Under the pieces are notes generated by a model. That model had not been told where the DNA came from. It searched no databases and worked only from the letters and a program-made list of their open reading frames with translations. Position numbers and translations under genes: made by a program. Shown piece after piece: positions 54,277 to 63,830 of a stretch of 64,000 nt of DNA. How positions within the stretch are numbered: the first letter of the stretch is position 1; the number at the start of each line of letters is the position of its first letter. The stretch is from JANQNX01 sp040217095 (GTDB lineage Bacteria; Pseudomonadota; Gammaproteobacteria; Eutrophobiales; Eutrophobiaceae): the NCBI GenBank assembly GCA_965229565.1, contig OZ245888.1:868001-932000 (forward strand), written 5' to 3'.

Positions 54277-54708
54277 ATGATTAGACACATTAAGCACCAG
54301 GACGAAACGCTGGCAATTATTGTCAGCCATCGCTTTCATGAAGAGGGCATTCATTTTTTTACTCCCAGTGAATACTCGCAACAGCTGGCCTATATGCAGC
54401 ATCCGGCAGGGAAAAAGATAGAGCCACACCTGCACAATGCGGTCAAACGTAACATCACCTATACGCAGGAAGTATTGTTTATCAAGAAAGGTAAGTTACG
54501 CGTGGATTTCTATAGCTCCGGACAGTCCTACCTCGAAAGTCATGTACTTGGTTCCGGCGACGTGATCCTGCTAATAACAGGTGGCCATGGTTTTGAAGTA
54601 CTGGAAGATCTGGAAATGATTGAAGTCAAGCAGGGGCCATTCGTGGGCGAACAGGACAAGACACGGTTTGATGGCGTTAGCCCTGAAAATATCAACATAA
54701 AGGATTGA
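54277..54708 (+). CDS. Cupin-fold protein
   Basis: The 143-residue protein has a cupin pattern with EPHLHN near residue 48 (His-x-His), EVLFIKKGKLRVDFY, and GSGDVILLITGGHGFEVL with a further His for a metal. It is likely a small sugar isomerase, a binding protein or an accessory of the aminotransferase encoded next, which overlaps it by a few bases. No exact family is recognised. Confidence 0.65.
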   Translation: MIRHIKHQDETLAIIVSHRFHEEGIHFFTPSEYSQQLAYMQHPAGKKIEPHLHNAVKRNITYTQEVLFIKKGKLRVDFYSSGQSYLESHVLGSGDVILLITGGHGFEVLEDLEMIEVKQGPFVGEQDKTRFDGVSPENINIKD

Positions 54709-54710
54709 GC

Positions 54711-55820
54711 ATGATTCCTGTCAATGAACCATTACTGGATGGAAACGAAAAGCGTTACCTGGCCGAGTGTATCGAGAGCGGCTGGATATCTTCCGAAGGA
54801 CCTTTTGTAAGGCGTTTTGAGCAGGAGTTCGCTGACCGTTGTGAAAGAAAATATGGCATTGCCGTTGCCAATGGCACGGCCGCCCTGCAGCTTGCCGTGG
54901 AAGCTCTAGGCATTGGTGCAGGCGACGAGGTTATATTGCCAAGCTTTACTATCATATCCTGCGCCGCTGCAATTGTACGTGCCGGGGCAATTCCGGTACC
55001 GGTTGACTGTGACGCCATGACCTGGAATATCACGGCCGATTATATCGAGGCAAAGATCACACCGCGTACACGAGCCATCATGGTAGTCCATATGTACGGA
55101 TTACCTGCAGACATGGATTCCATTATGAAACTTGCGAACAGGCATGGTATTGATGTCATCGAGGATGCGGCTCATGTGCATGGGCATCGTTACAAGAACC
55201 AGGCATGTGGCAGTTTCGGTCGCGTAAGCACTTTCAGCTTTTATCCAAACAAGATCGTCACGTCTGGCGAAGGTGGTATGGTTCTTACCGATGATGAAAC
55301 CGTTAATGACCAGGTACGCTCACGTATGAACCTGTGTTTCCGGCCAGAACAACGTTTTAATCACGAGGAACTGGGCTGGAATTATCGCTTGAGTAACCTG
55401 CAGGCGGCTGTTGGGCTGGCGCAACTGGAACAACTGGACAGGTTTCTGCAAATTAAAAAGAGAATTGGCAATCTATACCAGCAGGGTTTAAAGGATATTC
55501 CCGGTATCCAGCTGCCGCCGCTTAAAACCGAATATGCGGATAATGTTTACTGGGTTTTTGGCCTGGTGGTTGAAGAAGGAGCCTCTGCCGAGCCTGATAC
55601 AGTTGTAAAAGCACTGGCTGAGGCAGGTATCGGTACGCGGCCTTTTTTCTGGCCTATACACGAGCAACCGGTATTTACCCGGCAAGGGATGTTCAGTGAC
55701 ATAAATTGCCCCAATGCCGAACGTATTGCCCGTCGCGGTTTTTACCTGCCCAGTGGGCTGGCTTTGACCGAGGAACAACAAGCTGTTGTGATTGATACCC
55801 TGAACATGGTGCTCGCTTGA
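54711..55820 (+). CDS. DegT/DnrJ/EryC1/StrS-family PLP aminotransferase
   Basis: These enzymes aminate keto-sugars (NDP-4-keto or 3-keto hexoses) to amino sugars. The protein (369 residues from ATG 54711) has NGTAALQLAVEALGIG, EDAAHVHG and the PLP-lysine region STFSFYPNKIVTSGEGGM near residue 180. An in-frame TTG at 54705 is less likely. No matching NDP-sugar dehydratase lies in the window, so the keto-sugar substrate must come from elsewhere. Confidence 0.9.
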   Translation: MIPVNEPLLDGNEKRYLAECIESGWISSEGPFVRRFEQEFADRCERKYGIAVANGTAALQLAVEALGIGAGDEVILPSFTIISCAAAIVRAGAIPVPVDCDAMTWNITADYIEAKITPRTRAIMVVHMYGLPADMDSIMKLANRHGIDVIEDAAHVHGHRYKNQACGSFGRVSTFSFYPNKIVTSGEGGMVLTDDETVNDQVRSRMNLCFRPEQRFNHEELGWNYRLSNLQAAVGLAQLEQLDRFLQIKKRIGNLYQQGLKDIPGIQLPPLKTEYADNVYWVFGLVVEEGASAEPDTVVKALAEAGIGTRPFFWPIHEQPVFTRQGMFSDINCPNAERIARRGFYLPSGLALTEEQQAVVIDTLNMVLA

Positions 55821-56605
55821 GCGTCTTTCAGGATTACGCAAATTTCTATGATTTGCTTTACCGGGAAAAAGACTATGCCAGGGAGCAGAAATATATCAGG
55901 CAACTAATCCAGGCAGAAATGGAGCAACCAACCCGGTTACTGGATCTGGGCTGTGGTACAGGTTCGCATGCCATGTGTTTTGCTGAAGATGGCCTGCAGG
56001 TAGTTGGGATTGATTATAGCGATAATATGATTGCCATAGCACAAGGCAAACGAGCGCAAGCACCTGTGTGGTTGTCTGACAGGCTTGTCTTTCAACAGGG
56101 TGACGCGCGAAAGGTCAGACTTGGCAAAAAATTTGATGTGGTTGTGTCTTTATTTCACGTTGCGAGTTACCAGGTACAGGATGCTGATGTGCTGAAGTTT
56201 TTTAAAACAGCGAATGCACATTGCCAGTCAGACGGCGTATTTATATTTGACTGCTGGTTTGGCCCGGCTGTAGTCACCGATCCACCCGTAAATAAAACGC
56301 GTACCATACCCACAGAGAATGGTCATCTGCTTCGGCGTACAGAGGTCAGTATGGATATACAGGCACATACTGTTAAAGTCGACTTTACACTTGAGCAATA
56401 TACAGGTGAAAAAAAGCAGCCAGGTGTCATAAAGGAGCAACATCTGATGCGTTATTTTTTTACAGAAGAACTGGAGCAACTCCTGAACCAGGCCGGTATG
56501 CAGATCAGGCATATCTATAGATGGATGTCGCAAGATCCTGCAAGTGAAGCGTCATGGTTTGCAGTCATTGTTGCACAACCACTAAATTCACATTCATGCA
56601 ACTGA
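55817..56605 (+). CDS. Class I SAM-dependent methyltransferase
   Basis: The 262-residue protein has motif I LLDLGCGTGSHAMCF near residue 42, acidic VVGIDYSDNMIAIA, and FDVVVSLFHVASYQ for motif IV, as in sugar N- or C-methyltransferases. It starts at TTG with a 4-base overlap (TTGA) with the aminotransferase, so the two are probably coupled; N-methylation of the amino sugar made by that enzyme is a natural guess. Substrate is unproven. Confidence 0.8.
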   Translation: MSVFQDYANFYDLLYREKDYAREQKYIRQLIQAEMEQPTRLLDLGCGTGSHAMCFAEDGLQVVGIDYSDNMIAIAQGKRAQAPVWLSDRLVFQQGDARKVRLGKKFDVVVSLFHVASYQVQDADVLKFFKTANAHCQSDGVFIFDCWFGPAVVTDPPVNKTRTIPTENGHLLRRTEVSMDIQAHTVKVDFTLEQYTGEKKQPGVIKEQHLMRYFFTEELEQLLNQAGMQIRHIYRWMSQDPASEASWFAVIVAQPLNSHSCN

Positions 56606-56614
56606 CGCAGGAGT

Positions 56615-57802
56615 TTGGCTATTAAGCAGTTATCTGTTGCCTTTGTGCACTATCCACGTGCGGTCGATTATGCATTGCTGGAATCCATGCCCTTTGGCCT
56701 GAATATTGTCAGGGCACTGGATAAGACAGCACATATCGACCTGGACCTGTTTCTATGGGAAAAGGATGTCGACAATTACCGTGAATATTTTTCCGATGAA
56801 ACCCGTATTTGCTCACTTGGCTCCTGCGCGCCTTTTCGTATTATCAAGAGAAAGCAGGATTGGCTGAATTACCTGAATAGACCTTTTATCAGGCTGGAGA
56901 TAGCAAGGCAGAAAAAATTTGATTGTGTCATTGGCCTGGGGCAAATCGGGATATACATTGCGTCGATACTGGCGCGCCATAGCAACGCACCCTATGTCTA
57001 TATCAATGATGAATTTCCAAGCTCCTACAATATACCCCATGACAGCTACTGGAACCGTACAGAGCGGGACGCGGTACGTTCGGCAAGCCTGCTGATTGCG
57101 CCGGATGAGCAGCGTATCAGGCAACTTTGCCAGGAACTTGAACTGGACAGTGAGCAGGTTGCCGCGGCGGTGGTGCCAAATGCGATCACGCTGGATGCCC
57201 CAATTCCTGACATCGACTGGCAGGAGCGACTTGGACTGCCGAAAGACTGCATACCATTGTTGCATGCCGGTTCAGTATCTGACTGGGCGCAGGTACCGGA
57301 AATACTGGGGAGTATGCCGTACTGGCCGGAACGGGCTGTGTTGATTATTAATGGCCGTACACCTGTTAGCGACAGTTACAAGCGTGAAATTACACACCTG
57401 GTAACGTCCGGCCGGGTGTTCTGGACAGAGCAACCGTTGCGAGATGATGAGTTAAATTCACTGGTAAGCTATGCCGCCGGTAGCTTCGGTTTGTACCGGG
57501 ATCTGGGAGATAACATTCGTTATATAGGCTGGTCCTCGGGAAAGATCCTGAGAAGTATAATCTGTGGCAGACCAGTTATCGCGTCATGTCTTCCTTCGTT
57601 GCAGTTTATAGAAGAGCATCAGCTCGGCTGCCTGGTCACACATCCGGCAGAGATACCGGCAGCCGTCGAGAAACTGGTTAAAAACCGCGAGGCCTATGCG
57701 AACAATTGCCAGCAATATGCCAAGGAGTATCTTGATTTCGATAAATGCTGGGCCCGTGCTTGTCAGCACCTGCAGGAAATATCAGGCTTGATACTGCGCT
57801 GA
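56615..57802 (+). CDS. GT-B-type glycosyltransferase, unusual start
   Basis: The 395-residue protein looks like a GT4-type glycosyltransferase, with DLDLFLWEKDV early, CVIGLGQIGIY, VVPNAITLDAP, and a C-terminal donor-binding region (IGWSSGKILRSIICGRPVIAS) near residue 315. The start is unsettled: TTG 56615 has AGGAG (56609-56613) only one base away, while ATT 56621 has ideal 7-base spacing. Context is the glycan locus. Linkage is unknown. Confidence 0.78.
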   Translation: MAIKQLSVAFVHYPRAVDYALLESMPFGLNIVRALDKTAHIDLDLFLWEKDVDNYREYFSDETRICSLGSCAPFRIIKRKQDWLNYLNRPFIRLEIARQKKFDCVIGLGQIGIYIASILARHSNAPYVYINDEFPSSYNIPHDSYWNRTERDAVRSASLLIAPDEQRIRQLCQELELDSEQVAAAVVPNAITLDAPIPDIDWQERLGLPKDCIPLLHAGSVSDWAQVPEILGSMPYWPERAVLIINGRTPVSDSYKREITHLVTSGRVFWTEQPLRDDELNSLVSYAAGSFGLYRDLGDNIRYIGWSSGKILRSIICGRPVIASCLPSLQFIEEHQLGCLVTHPAEIPAAVEKLVKNREAYANNCQQYAKEYLDFDKCWARACQHLQEISGLILR

Positions 57803-58773
57803 TGTCCATCCGGGATTTGACTACCTGTCCGGTTTGTAACGCAGGCAATTGTCAACAGCGTTACTGGTTGTTTGATGACCGCTACGGATATCCCGACATG
57901 TTTGTGTTAATGCAGTGTCCATCCTGTGCACATCAATTTCTGCAACACAACCTGCAACAGGAGGAAATTGGCAGTCTTTATAGTAATTATTATCCAAGGA
58001 AACATATTCAACCTGAGCATGTTAAGGCATTACCGCCAGCAAAAAACTTTACTGCATGGATAAATGGCACCCACTCAAGGCCCTGTTACCGGGTTCCGGA
58101 AAAAATCAGCTTGTTGGATATCGGTTGTGGTACAGGTGCTGCGCTGCTCTATCACCGTGAGCGGGGGTGTGAGGTTGTGGGCACGGAAACAGATGAAAAC
58201 ATCCGGCCAATTGCCGAGCTATATCAACTCAACGTTCACTTTGGACCGTTTCAGCGTGACGCTTTCAAGACAGGGTGTTTTGACTGCATCACGATGGAAC
58301 AGGTAATTGAACATCTCGTTGATCCGTTGAAATTACTAGCTGACTGCCGCGAACTTCTCAAGCCTGGTGGCAGGATCATTCTCAGTACACCACGTCCCCA
58401 TGGTCTCGGTGCCCGCATGTTTGGCCGTAGATGGGTACACTGGCATGTGCCATATCATTTACATTTTTTCAGTTCAAAATCAATGCAGCTAGCGGCTGAA
58501 AAAGTGGGCCTGGTGATAGAGGAGCGTCACACGGTTACACCTTCAGACTGGCTATATTATCAGTTACAGCACTTGAATGTGTATCCAGAGAAAGGGAAAG
58601 CGTCGGCTTTCTGGATTGATAGCGATGAAGTTACTGTCCGGCAGAAATACCTGAGAAAGGTCATTAATATCATGCATAGTATCAAGGTCATCCACCTGTT
58701 TACCCGGCTTTTCGATAGCCTTGGTCTTGGTGACAATCAACTATTCATCCTGCGACGCAAACCGACGCCCTAG
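57802..58773 (+). CDS. Class I SAM methyltransferase with N-terminal zinc-ribbon-like segment
   Basis: I place the start at ATG 57802, which overlaps the upstream TGA by one base (323 residues). CPVC and CPSC in the first 45 residues look like a zinc ribbon. Motif I LLDIGCGTGAALLYH follows near residue 105, then EVVGTETDEN and MEQVIEHLVDPLKLL. This layout occurs in methyltransferases in polysaccharide clusters. The substrate is unknown. Confidence 0.8.
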   Translation: MSIRDLTTCPVCNAGNCQQRYWLFDDRYGYPDMFVLMQCPSCAHQFLQHNLQQEEIGSLYSNYYPRKHIQPEHVKALPPAKNFTAWINGTHSRPCYRVPEKISLLDIGCGTGAALLYHRERGCEVVGTETDENIRPIAELYQLNVHFGPFQRDAFKTGCFDCITMEQVIEHLVDPLKLLADCRELLKPGGRIILSTPRPHGLGARMFGRRWVHWHVPYHLHFFSSKSMQLAAEKVGLVIEERHTVTPSDWLYYQLQHLNVYPEKGKASAFWIDSDEVTVRQKYLRKVINIMHSIKVIHLFTRLFDSLGLGDNQLFILRRKPTP

Positions 58774-58793
58774 CGTGACCTCTGCATGATTTC

Positions 58794-59615
58794 ATGAATG
58801 ATGAGATGATCTATATCCTGTTACCTGTTCATAACAGGGTCAGCATCACGCTCGATTTTGTTGATTGCCTGTTAAAGCAGACCTACCCGGCATACCAGTT
58901 GATATTGATCGATGATGGTTCAACGGATGGTACTGCCGAGGCTGTATGTGCACGATGCGCTGATACAGTTGTATTACGCGGAAATGGTGAATTATGGTGG
59001 GCAGGCTGTCTTAACCTGGGCATGGACTGGCTAATAGCCAATGAAGTCAAACCTGATAGCCTCGTCTTGATTATTAATGATGACGTGGTATTTGATACTG
59101 ACTTTTTACAGACTGCCAGCACATTGTTCACCGATCTTGACTTCACCTTGCTATTGGCGCGTGAACGAAATCCGGAAAGTGGCGAGATAGTCGAGTCCGG
59201 TATCCATGCCGATCTCAGGTCACTGGAATTTACGCGGGCCGATTCATCCGGGGCAATTAACTGCCTATCGACCCGGGGCCTTTTTCTTCGCTGGAAGGAT
59301 ATGCTGCAGATTGGCCGTTTCAGGGACAAAATACTGCCTCACTACTGGACGGATTATGAATACACAATTCGCGCTTATAAAAAAGGATACAAGCTGAAAA
59401 CCGACGAACGACTATATTTGATGCATGATATTAATGACAGTAATGACAAGAAATACAGGCCTGACAAATTGACTGTATCTGAACTTCTGCACCATAAACA
59501 TACTTTGAACCCTCTGGCCTGGAGCAAGTTTGTTATTCTGACCAGTCCCTGGCCACACTTGCTGACCAACCTGTTTCGGGTCTGGTACCGGACTTGTAAA
59601 CAGCACCTTTTCTAG
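58794..59615 (+). CDS. Family 2 glycosyltransferase, rhamnosyltransferase-like
   Basis: The 273-residue protein has YILLPVHNRVSITLD, LIDDGSTDGTAEAV, GNGELWWAGCLNLGMDW and INDDVVFDTDF (metal-binding), the pattern of the WbbL-like rhamnosyltransferase branch of GT2. Donor specificity cannot be proven. It is on the same strand and close to its neighbours. Confidence 0.82.
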   Translation: MNDEMIYILLPVHNRVSITLDFVDCLLKQTYPAYQLILIDDGSTDGTAEAVCARCADTVVLRGNGELWWAGCLNLGMDWLIANEVKPDSLVLIINDDVVFDTDFLQTASTLFTDLDFTLLLARERNPESGEIVESGIHADLRSLEFTRADSSGAINCLSTRGLFLRWKDMLQIGRFRDKILPHYWTDYEYTIRAYKKGYKLKTDERLYLMHDINDSNDKKYRPDKLTVSELLHHKHTLNPLAWSKFVILTSPWPHLLTNLFRVWYRTCKQHLF

Positions 59616-59630
59616 TATCGGCCAACACTT

Positions 59631-60542
59631 ATGAATTACGCGCCAATCGCAATTTTTGTTTATAACCGCCCGCAACATACATCGCGAATGATCGATAGCT
59701 TGCTGCGTAATTCAGGATTGAATGAGTCGCCTGTAACCGTATTCAGTGATGCGGCCAGAACACCCGAGCAGGAAAGTGCAGTAGCCCAAACGCGAAAAAT
59801 TATCCGGGATAAACTGCCAGGAGCAGAGGTGATTGAACAGCCGGTAAATTGTGGTATTGCCAACTCTGTTATTCGAGGCGTTAGCGAATTATGTCAACGC
59901 TATGGTCGCGTTATTGTTATTGAAGATGATCTTGTTTTGTCACCGGTGTTTTTGAAATATATGAATAACAGTCTTGATCACTACGAAGGCTTTGAAGACG
60001 TTATGCATATATCCGCCTACTCTCCACCGGTTACTGCCGCTTTACCTTCCACCTTCTTCTTCCGGGAGCCATCACCATGGGGTTGGGCAACATGGCAACG
60101 TGCCTGGCAACATTTCGAACCAGACGCTGACAAACTTGCAAAAAAGTTGTACGAACATAAACAAATTAAGGCATTTAATCTCGATCATGCATTTCTGTTC
60201 TGGGAAATGTTATTACGACAGCTTCAGAACGAGATAGATTCATGGGCCATTCGCTGGTATGCGTCGATATTTTTACGGCGGGGTTTGTCCCTGTATCCGG
60301 CTGCATCCCTGGTGCAGAACCACGGTTTTGACGGTAGTGGACAACACTGCGACGCAACTACTGACTACGAGGTTTCTATATCTTCTGCTTTACCTGCCCT
60401 GCTTGATGAAATACGTGAAAACGAAGTTTTCGTCAAGGCAATGAAACGTTATCGAACTCGTAACCAGCTACATCACCTGAGTAATATTATAAAAAATGTC
60501 CGCGCGCGCCGTACATATCGTGCTGCGTTACAGGAAGATTAA
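59631..60542 (+). CDS. Sugar transferase, GT-A-like (GNT-I-like family)
   Basis: The 303-residue protein starts APIAIFVYNRPQHTSRMIDSL, has VTVFSDAAR, NCGIANSVIRGV and the acidic metal motif VIVIEDDLVLSP near residue 100, then FFREPSPWGWATWQRAW. These are features of a glycosyltransferase group related to GNT-I/GT2 found in LPS loci. Specificity is unknown. Confidence 0.75.
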   Translation: MNYAPIAIFVYNRPQHTSRMIDSLLRNSGLNESPVTVFSDAARTPEQESAVAQTRKIIRDKLPGAEVIEQPVNCGIANSVIRGVSELCQRYGRVIVIEDDLVLSPVFLKYMNNSLDHYEGFEDVMHISAYSPPVTAALPSTFFFREPSPWGWATWQRAWQHFEPDADKLAKKLYEHKQIKAFNLDHAFLFWEMLLRQLQNEIDSWAIRWYASIFLRRGLSLYPAASLVQNHGFDGSGQHCDATTDYEVSISSALPALLDEIRENEVFVKAMKRYRTRNQLHHLSNIIKNVRARRTYRAALQED

Positions 60543-60548
60543 TAAACG

Positions 60549-61931
60549 ATGCACATAATTCAGGTTAGTACGGCAGACAGGTTGGGTGGTGCCGAAAGAG
60601 TGGCACTATCGCTACATCAGCGTTTACGTGAAAATAATCATGATAGCCGTCTGTGCGTCGGCTGGAAACACACACAGACAACTGCCGTTGATGAACTTTG
60701 TCCGGATCGAGACAATTCTTACTGGAAGCAGTGCTTTATTAACATTGCACTAAACTTTGAAAGAAATTCAGGAAAAAAGTGGTGTCGACATACTGGCAGA
60801 TTGGCGCGTGCACTGGGTGACCCGGCAGAATTCCTACGCTGGTGGCGGGGACTGGAAGAATTTCATTACGGGAAAACCAGGCAATTACTGGCGCCACCGT
60901 ATGATCATTATGCGTTGTTGCATCTACATAATTTACACGGAGGCTATTTTGACCTGCGCCTGTTACCGGAACTTTGTGATAAATATAACGTGATAATTAC
61001 CATGCATGACGAGTGGTTATATACAGGCCATTGTGCGTATAGCATGGACTGCCAGCGTTGGCAGGCAGAGTGCGGACAATGCCCTTATCCGGAAACCTAC
61101 CCGGCTGTCAGGATGGATAACACGGAAGCGAACCTGGACAGGAAGAAAAAACTGTACAGGGAAAGTCGTCTAAATATTGTCACTCCCTCACGCTGGCTCA
61201 TGGACAGGGTTAAACAATCGATACTCGCCGACTCTATTGCGGAAAGCCTGGTAATACCCAACGGTGTTGACTCAGGTATTTTTTTCCCGGGCGATAAAAT
61301 CGCGGCAAGAAAAAAACTGGGGCTTGAGCAGGACGCGTACGTTCTGCTTTTTATGGCCAATTATTTCAGGTCTAACCGTTTCAAGGACTATGAAACCGTG
61401 TTACAGGCCGCAATACGGGCAGGTGAGAAAACAACCGGACACAGGAAAATTATCCTTGTTGCCGTCGGCGAGGACACCGCGTTGGAACACGTAGACCAAA
61501 TAGAACTCGATGTTCGTCCCTATATTGCAGACCAGGCAATGACGGCCTGTTATTTCCAGGCAGCTGATATATATCTGCATGCGGCACATAGTGAAATATG
61601 GGGGTTGACGATCACCGAGGCAATGGCCACGGGGGTTCCTGTTATTGCAACCCGTACTGGTGGTATCCCTGAACAGGTTAACAGCCTGGACACCAGTGAG
61701 CTGGATGAACGTGCACAACAAGGCACGACGACAGCTACCGGTATTCTGGTTGGACAAAAGGAGAGTGCTGCCATGGCTGATGCGATTTGCCTGTTACTGG
61801 AAAATGAGCAACTACGCAAACAGCTTGGCGATAATGCTACACGCCATGTCAATAATCACTATACGCTTGAACACATGTTCTCTGCCTATACTGATTTCTA
61901 CAAAAACATACTGGGTCAGCAACTCCAATGA
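60549..61931 (+). CDS. Family 4 glycosyltransferase
   Basis: The 460-residue GT-B protein has MHIIQVSTADRLGGAERVA, HDEWLYTGHCAYSMDCQRW and CGQCPYPE (a Cys-rich segment seen in WcaC-like enzymes), NIVTPSRWL, VIPNGVDSGIFFP, and the EX7E-type region SEIWGLTITEAMATGVPVIA. It overlaps the next gene by 4 bases. It transfers a sugar in glycan building; the donor is unknown. Confidence 0.88.
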   Translation: MHIIQVSTADRLGGAERVALSLHQRLRENNHDSRLCVGWKHTQTTAVDELCPDRDNSYWKQCFINIALNFERNSGKKWCRHTGRLARALGDPAEFLRWWRGLEEFHYGKTRQLLAPPYDHYALLHLHNLHGGYFDLRLLPELCDKYNVIITMHDEWLYTGHCAYSMDCQRWQAECGQCPYPETYPAVRMDNTEANLDRKKKLYRESRLNIVTPSRWLMDRVKQSILADSIAESLVIPNGVDSGIFFPGDKIAARKKLGLEQDAYVLLFMANYFRSNRFKDYETVLQAAIRAGEKTTGHRKIILVAVGEDTALEHVDQIELDVRPYIADQAMTACYFQAADIYLHAAHSEIWGLTITEAMATGVPVIATRTGGIPEQVNSLDTSELDERAQQGTTTATGILVGQKESAAMADAICLLLENEQLRKQLGDNATRHVNNHYTLEHMFSAYTDFYKNILGQQLQ

Positions 61932-62737
61932 GCACGCCGTCTGTTTCTATTATCACGGTTGCAAGGAATTCAGCAAAGTATATCGAGTCGACATTGCGCA
62001 GTGTGATCTCGCAAACATATCCGGATATTGAATATATAGTGATCGATGGAGCATCAACTGATGGGACGCAGGACATTATCGAGAAGTACAGGGATAAACT
62101 CGATTATTTTATCTCCGAGCATGACACTGGTATAGCCGAGGCCATGAACAAGGGCGCGGCCCAGGCACAAGGTGATTACCTGTTATTCCTGAATTCCGAT
62201 GACTACCTTTTACATGATAACGTGATAGAACAGGCGGCTACTGACATCGCGGAAGACAGGCACGATGTGCATATATTCAGGGTACGGTTTCTTTACGAGG
62301 ACGGGCGTACAATTAATTCACTGATTCATGGCCTGGGATTATTAACCATTTTCAAGATGGGTTCATGTCACCAGGGGCAACTGGTATCCAGGCAGCGATT
62401 TAATGATCTTGGTGGATTTGATACTTCACTGAGGATAAATTTTGACTATGATTTATTACTGCGCGCCTGGCGGGCAGGGGCCCGGTCATGTTCGCATGAG
62501 CGGGTACTGTCGGTCATGCGACAGGTCGGTATCAGTTCACGCCGCGACTGGCAAGGCTTTATGGAACGCTATCGTGAAGAAAAGGTCGTGCACTTCAAGA
62601 ACTGTCAGTCGTGGGCGATGCGACTTGTTTATCATTGTTACTGGACACTCTATATTCCATATCGTTTTATTCGCTACATTCTTATTGCCTTCAATCGACG
62701 ATTTATCAAGAACAAGTCGATTAGGGTTTTGCAATAA
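61928..62737 (+). CDS. Family 2 glycosyltransferase
   Basis: The 269-residue protein has SIITVARNSAKYIEST, VIDGASTDGTQDII, GIAEAMNKGAAQAQGDYLLF and FLNSDDYLL (metal-binding), typical of WcaA-like GT2 enzymes in which the donor motif is SDD. The ATG overlaps the upstream stop by 4 bases. Specificity is unknown. Confidence 0.87.
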   Translation: MSTPSVSIITVARNSAKYIESTLRSVISQTYPDIEYIVIDGASTDGTQDIIEKYRDKLDYFISEHDTGIAEAMNKGAAQAQGDYLLFLNSDDYLLHDNVIEQAATDIAEDRHDVHIFRVRFLYEDGRTINSLIHGLGLLTIFKMGSCHQGQLVSRQRFNDLGGFDTSLRINFDYDLLLRAWRAGARSCSHERVLSVMRQVGISSRRDWQGFMERYREEKVVHFKNCQSWAMRLVYHCYWTLYIPYRFIRYILIAFNRRFIKNKSIRVLQ

Positions 62738-62755
62738 TTCGTTTAACTGCAACCC

Positions 62756-63826
62756 TTGAAAATATTAATCCTTTGCAAGCGGCGCCCGATGGGCCGGGAT
62801 TTATTCACATCGCCATACGGCCGCTTTTACCATTTGGCACTTTACCTGGCCGAACTTGGGCACAATGTAGATTTATGGCTAATGAGTTACCGGTCCGGAG
62901 AAAACGAGGAAAGGCGCGTAGGTAACCTGTCGATAAAGTCTTTCAACTTCTGGTCTGCATTTTCAATTGGCCTGCCATCTTTAATGCGACGAGCCAGCGA
63001 AAAAGATCCTGACTGGATAATTGGTTTTTCAGATACATATTACGGGGTGTTAGCCAACCACCTGGCCAAAAAACTTGGGAAACGGGCGCTAATCGATGCC
63101 TATGACAACTACGAATCGTATATGCCCCTGGCATGGCCACTACACTGGCTGTGGCGTCGGAGTTTAAGCGAGGCTGATCATATTACCTGTGCCGGCCCGA
63201 GCCTGGTGGACCTGCTTGGAACATATTGTGATAAAAGCAGGATCACGATCCTGCCAATGACGGCTGACGACAACTTTCATCTAAACGTAGCCACGGAGGC
63301 GACAAGAGAAGAGCTCGGACTGCCACGTCATGGCAAACTAATCGGATATCACGGTTCGATATCACATACGCGTGATATTGACTTGTTGTTCCAGGCTGTA
63401 AGACAAGTGAGGAAGAAAAATGACAATGTTCAACTTGTAGTCAGTGGTCGTCTGGGCAGGGGCGTCACTATTCCCGGTGATGTTCGTTACATTGGCTATG
63501 TCGATGCAGGCAGGATACCATTGTTTCTTCGCGCACTGGATCTGCTGGTCGTAACCAATAAACCAGGCCGCTTTGGGAATTATAGCTACCCGGTAAAACT
63601 TTATGAAGCGATGGTGAGCGGGACTCCGGTAGTTGCAAGCAGAACACCTGCGATAGAGTGGATACTACGTAACCACCAGGAGCTACTCGTTAAGCCAGGC
63701 AGTGTCATGGCGTTGGCAGAAAAGATCGAAGAGGTTCTCGCGTTAGCCGGTATTGATTACCAGGCTCAACCAACCTGGAAAGACCTCGCAGTAACCCTTG
63801 ATAACTGTATGCTTAAATACAGGTAG
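62756..63826 (+). CDS. Family 4 glycosyltransferase
   Basis: The 356-residue GT-B protein starts at TTG (KILILCKRRPMGRDLF), has HNVDLWLMSYRSG, LIGYHGSISHTRDIDLL, and the donor-binding NYSYPVKLYEAMVSGTPVVA near residue 285. It is the last + strand gene of the locus and ends 4 bases before the stop of a likely convergent gene. Specificity is unknown. Confidence 0.86.
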   Translation: MKILILCKRRPMGRDLFTSPYGRFYHLALYLAELGHNVDLWLMSYRSGENEERRVGNLSIKSFNFWSAFSIGLPSLMRRASEKDPDWIIGFSDTYYGVLANHLAKKLGKRALIDAYDNYESYMPLAWPLHWLWRRSLSEADHITCAGPSLVDLLGTYCDKSRITILPMTADDNFHLNVATEATREELGLPRHGKLIGYHGSISHTRDIDLLFQAVRQVRKKNDNVQLVVSGRLGRGVTIPGDVRYIGYVDAGRIPLFLRALDLLVVTNKPGRFGNYSYPVKLYEAMVSGTPVVASRTPAIEWILRNHQELLVKPGSVMALAEKIEEVLALAGIDYQAQPTWKDLAVTLDNCMLKYR

Positions 63827-63830
63827 TAAA

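Noticed and set aside
48179..63826. Polysaccharide locus considered as a phage-defence island
   Set aside because: All recognisable genes are export, glycosyl-, methyl- or amino-transfer functions; no nuclease, toxin, integrase or helicase pair is present.
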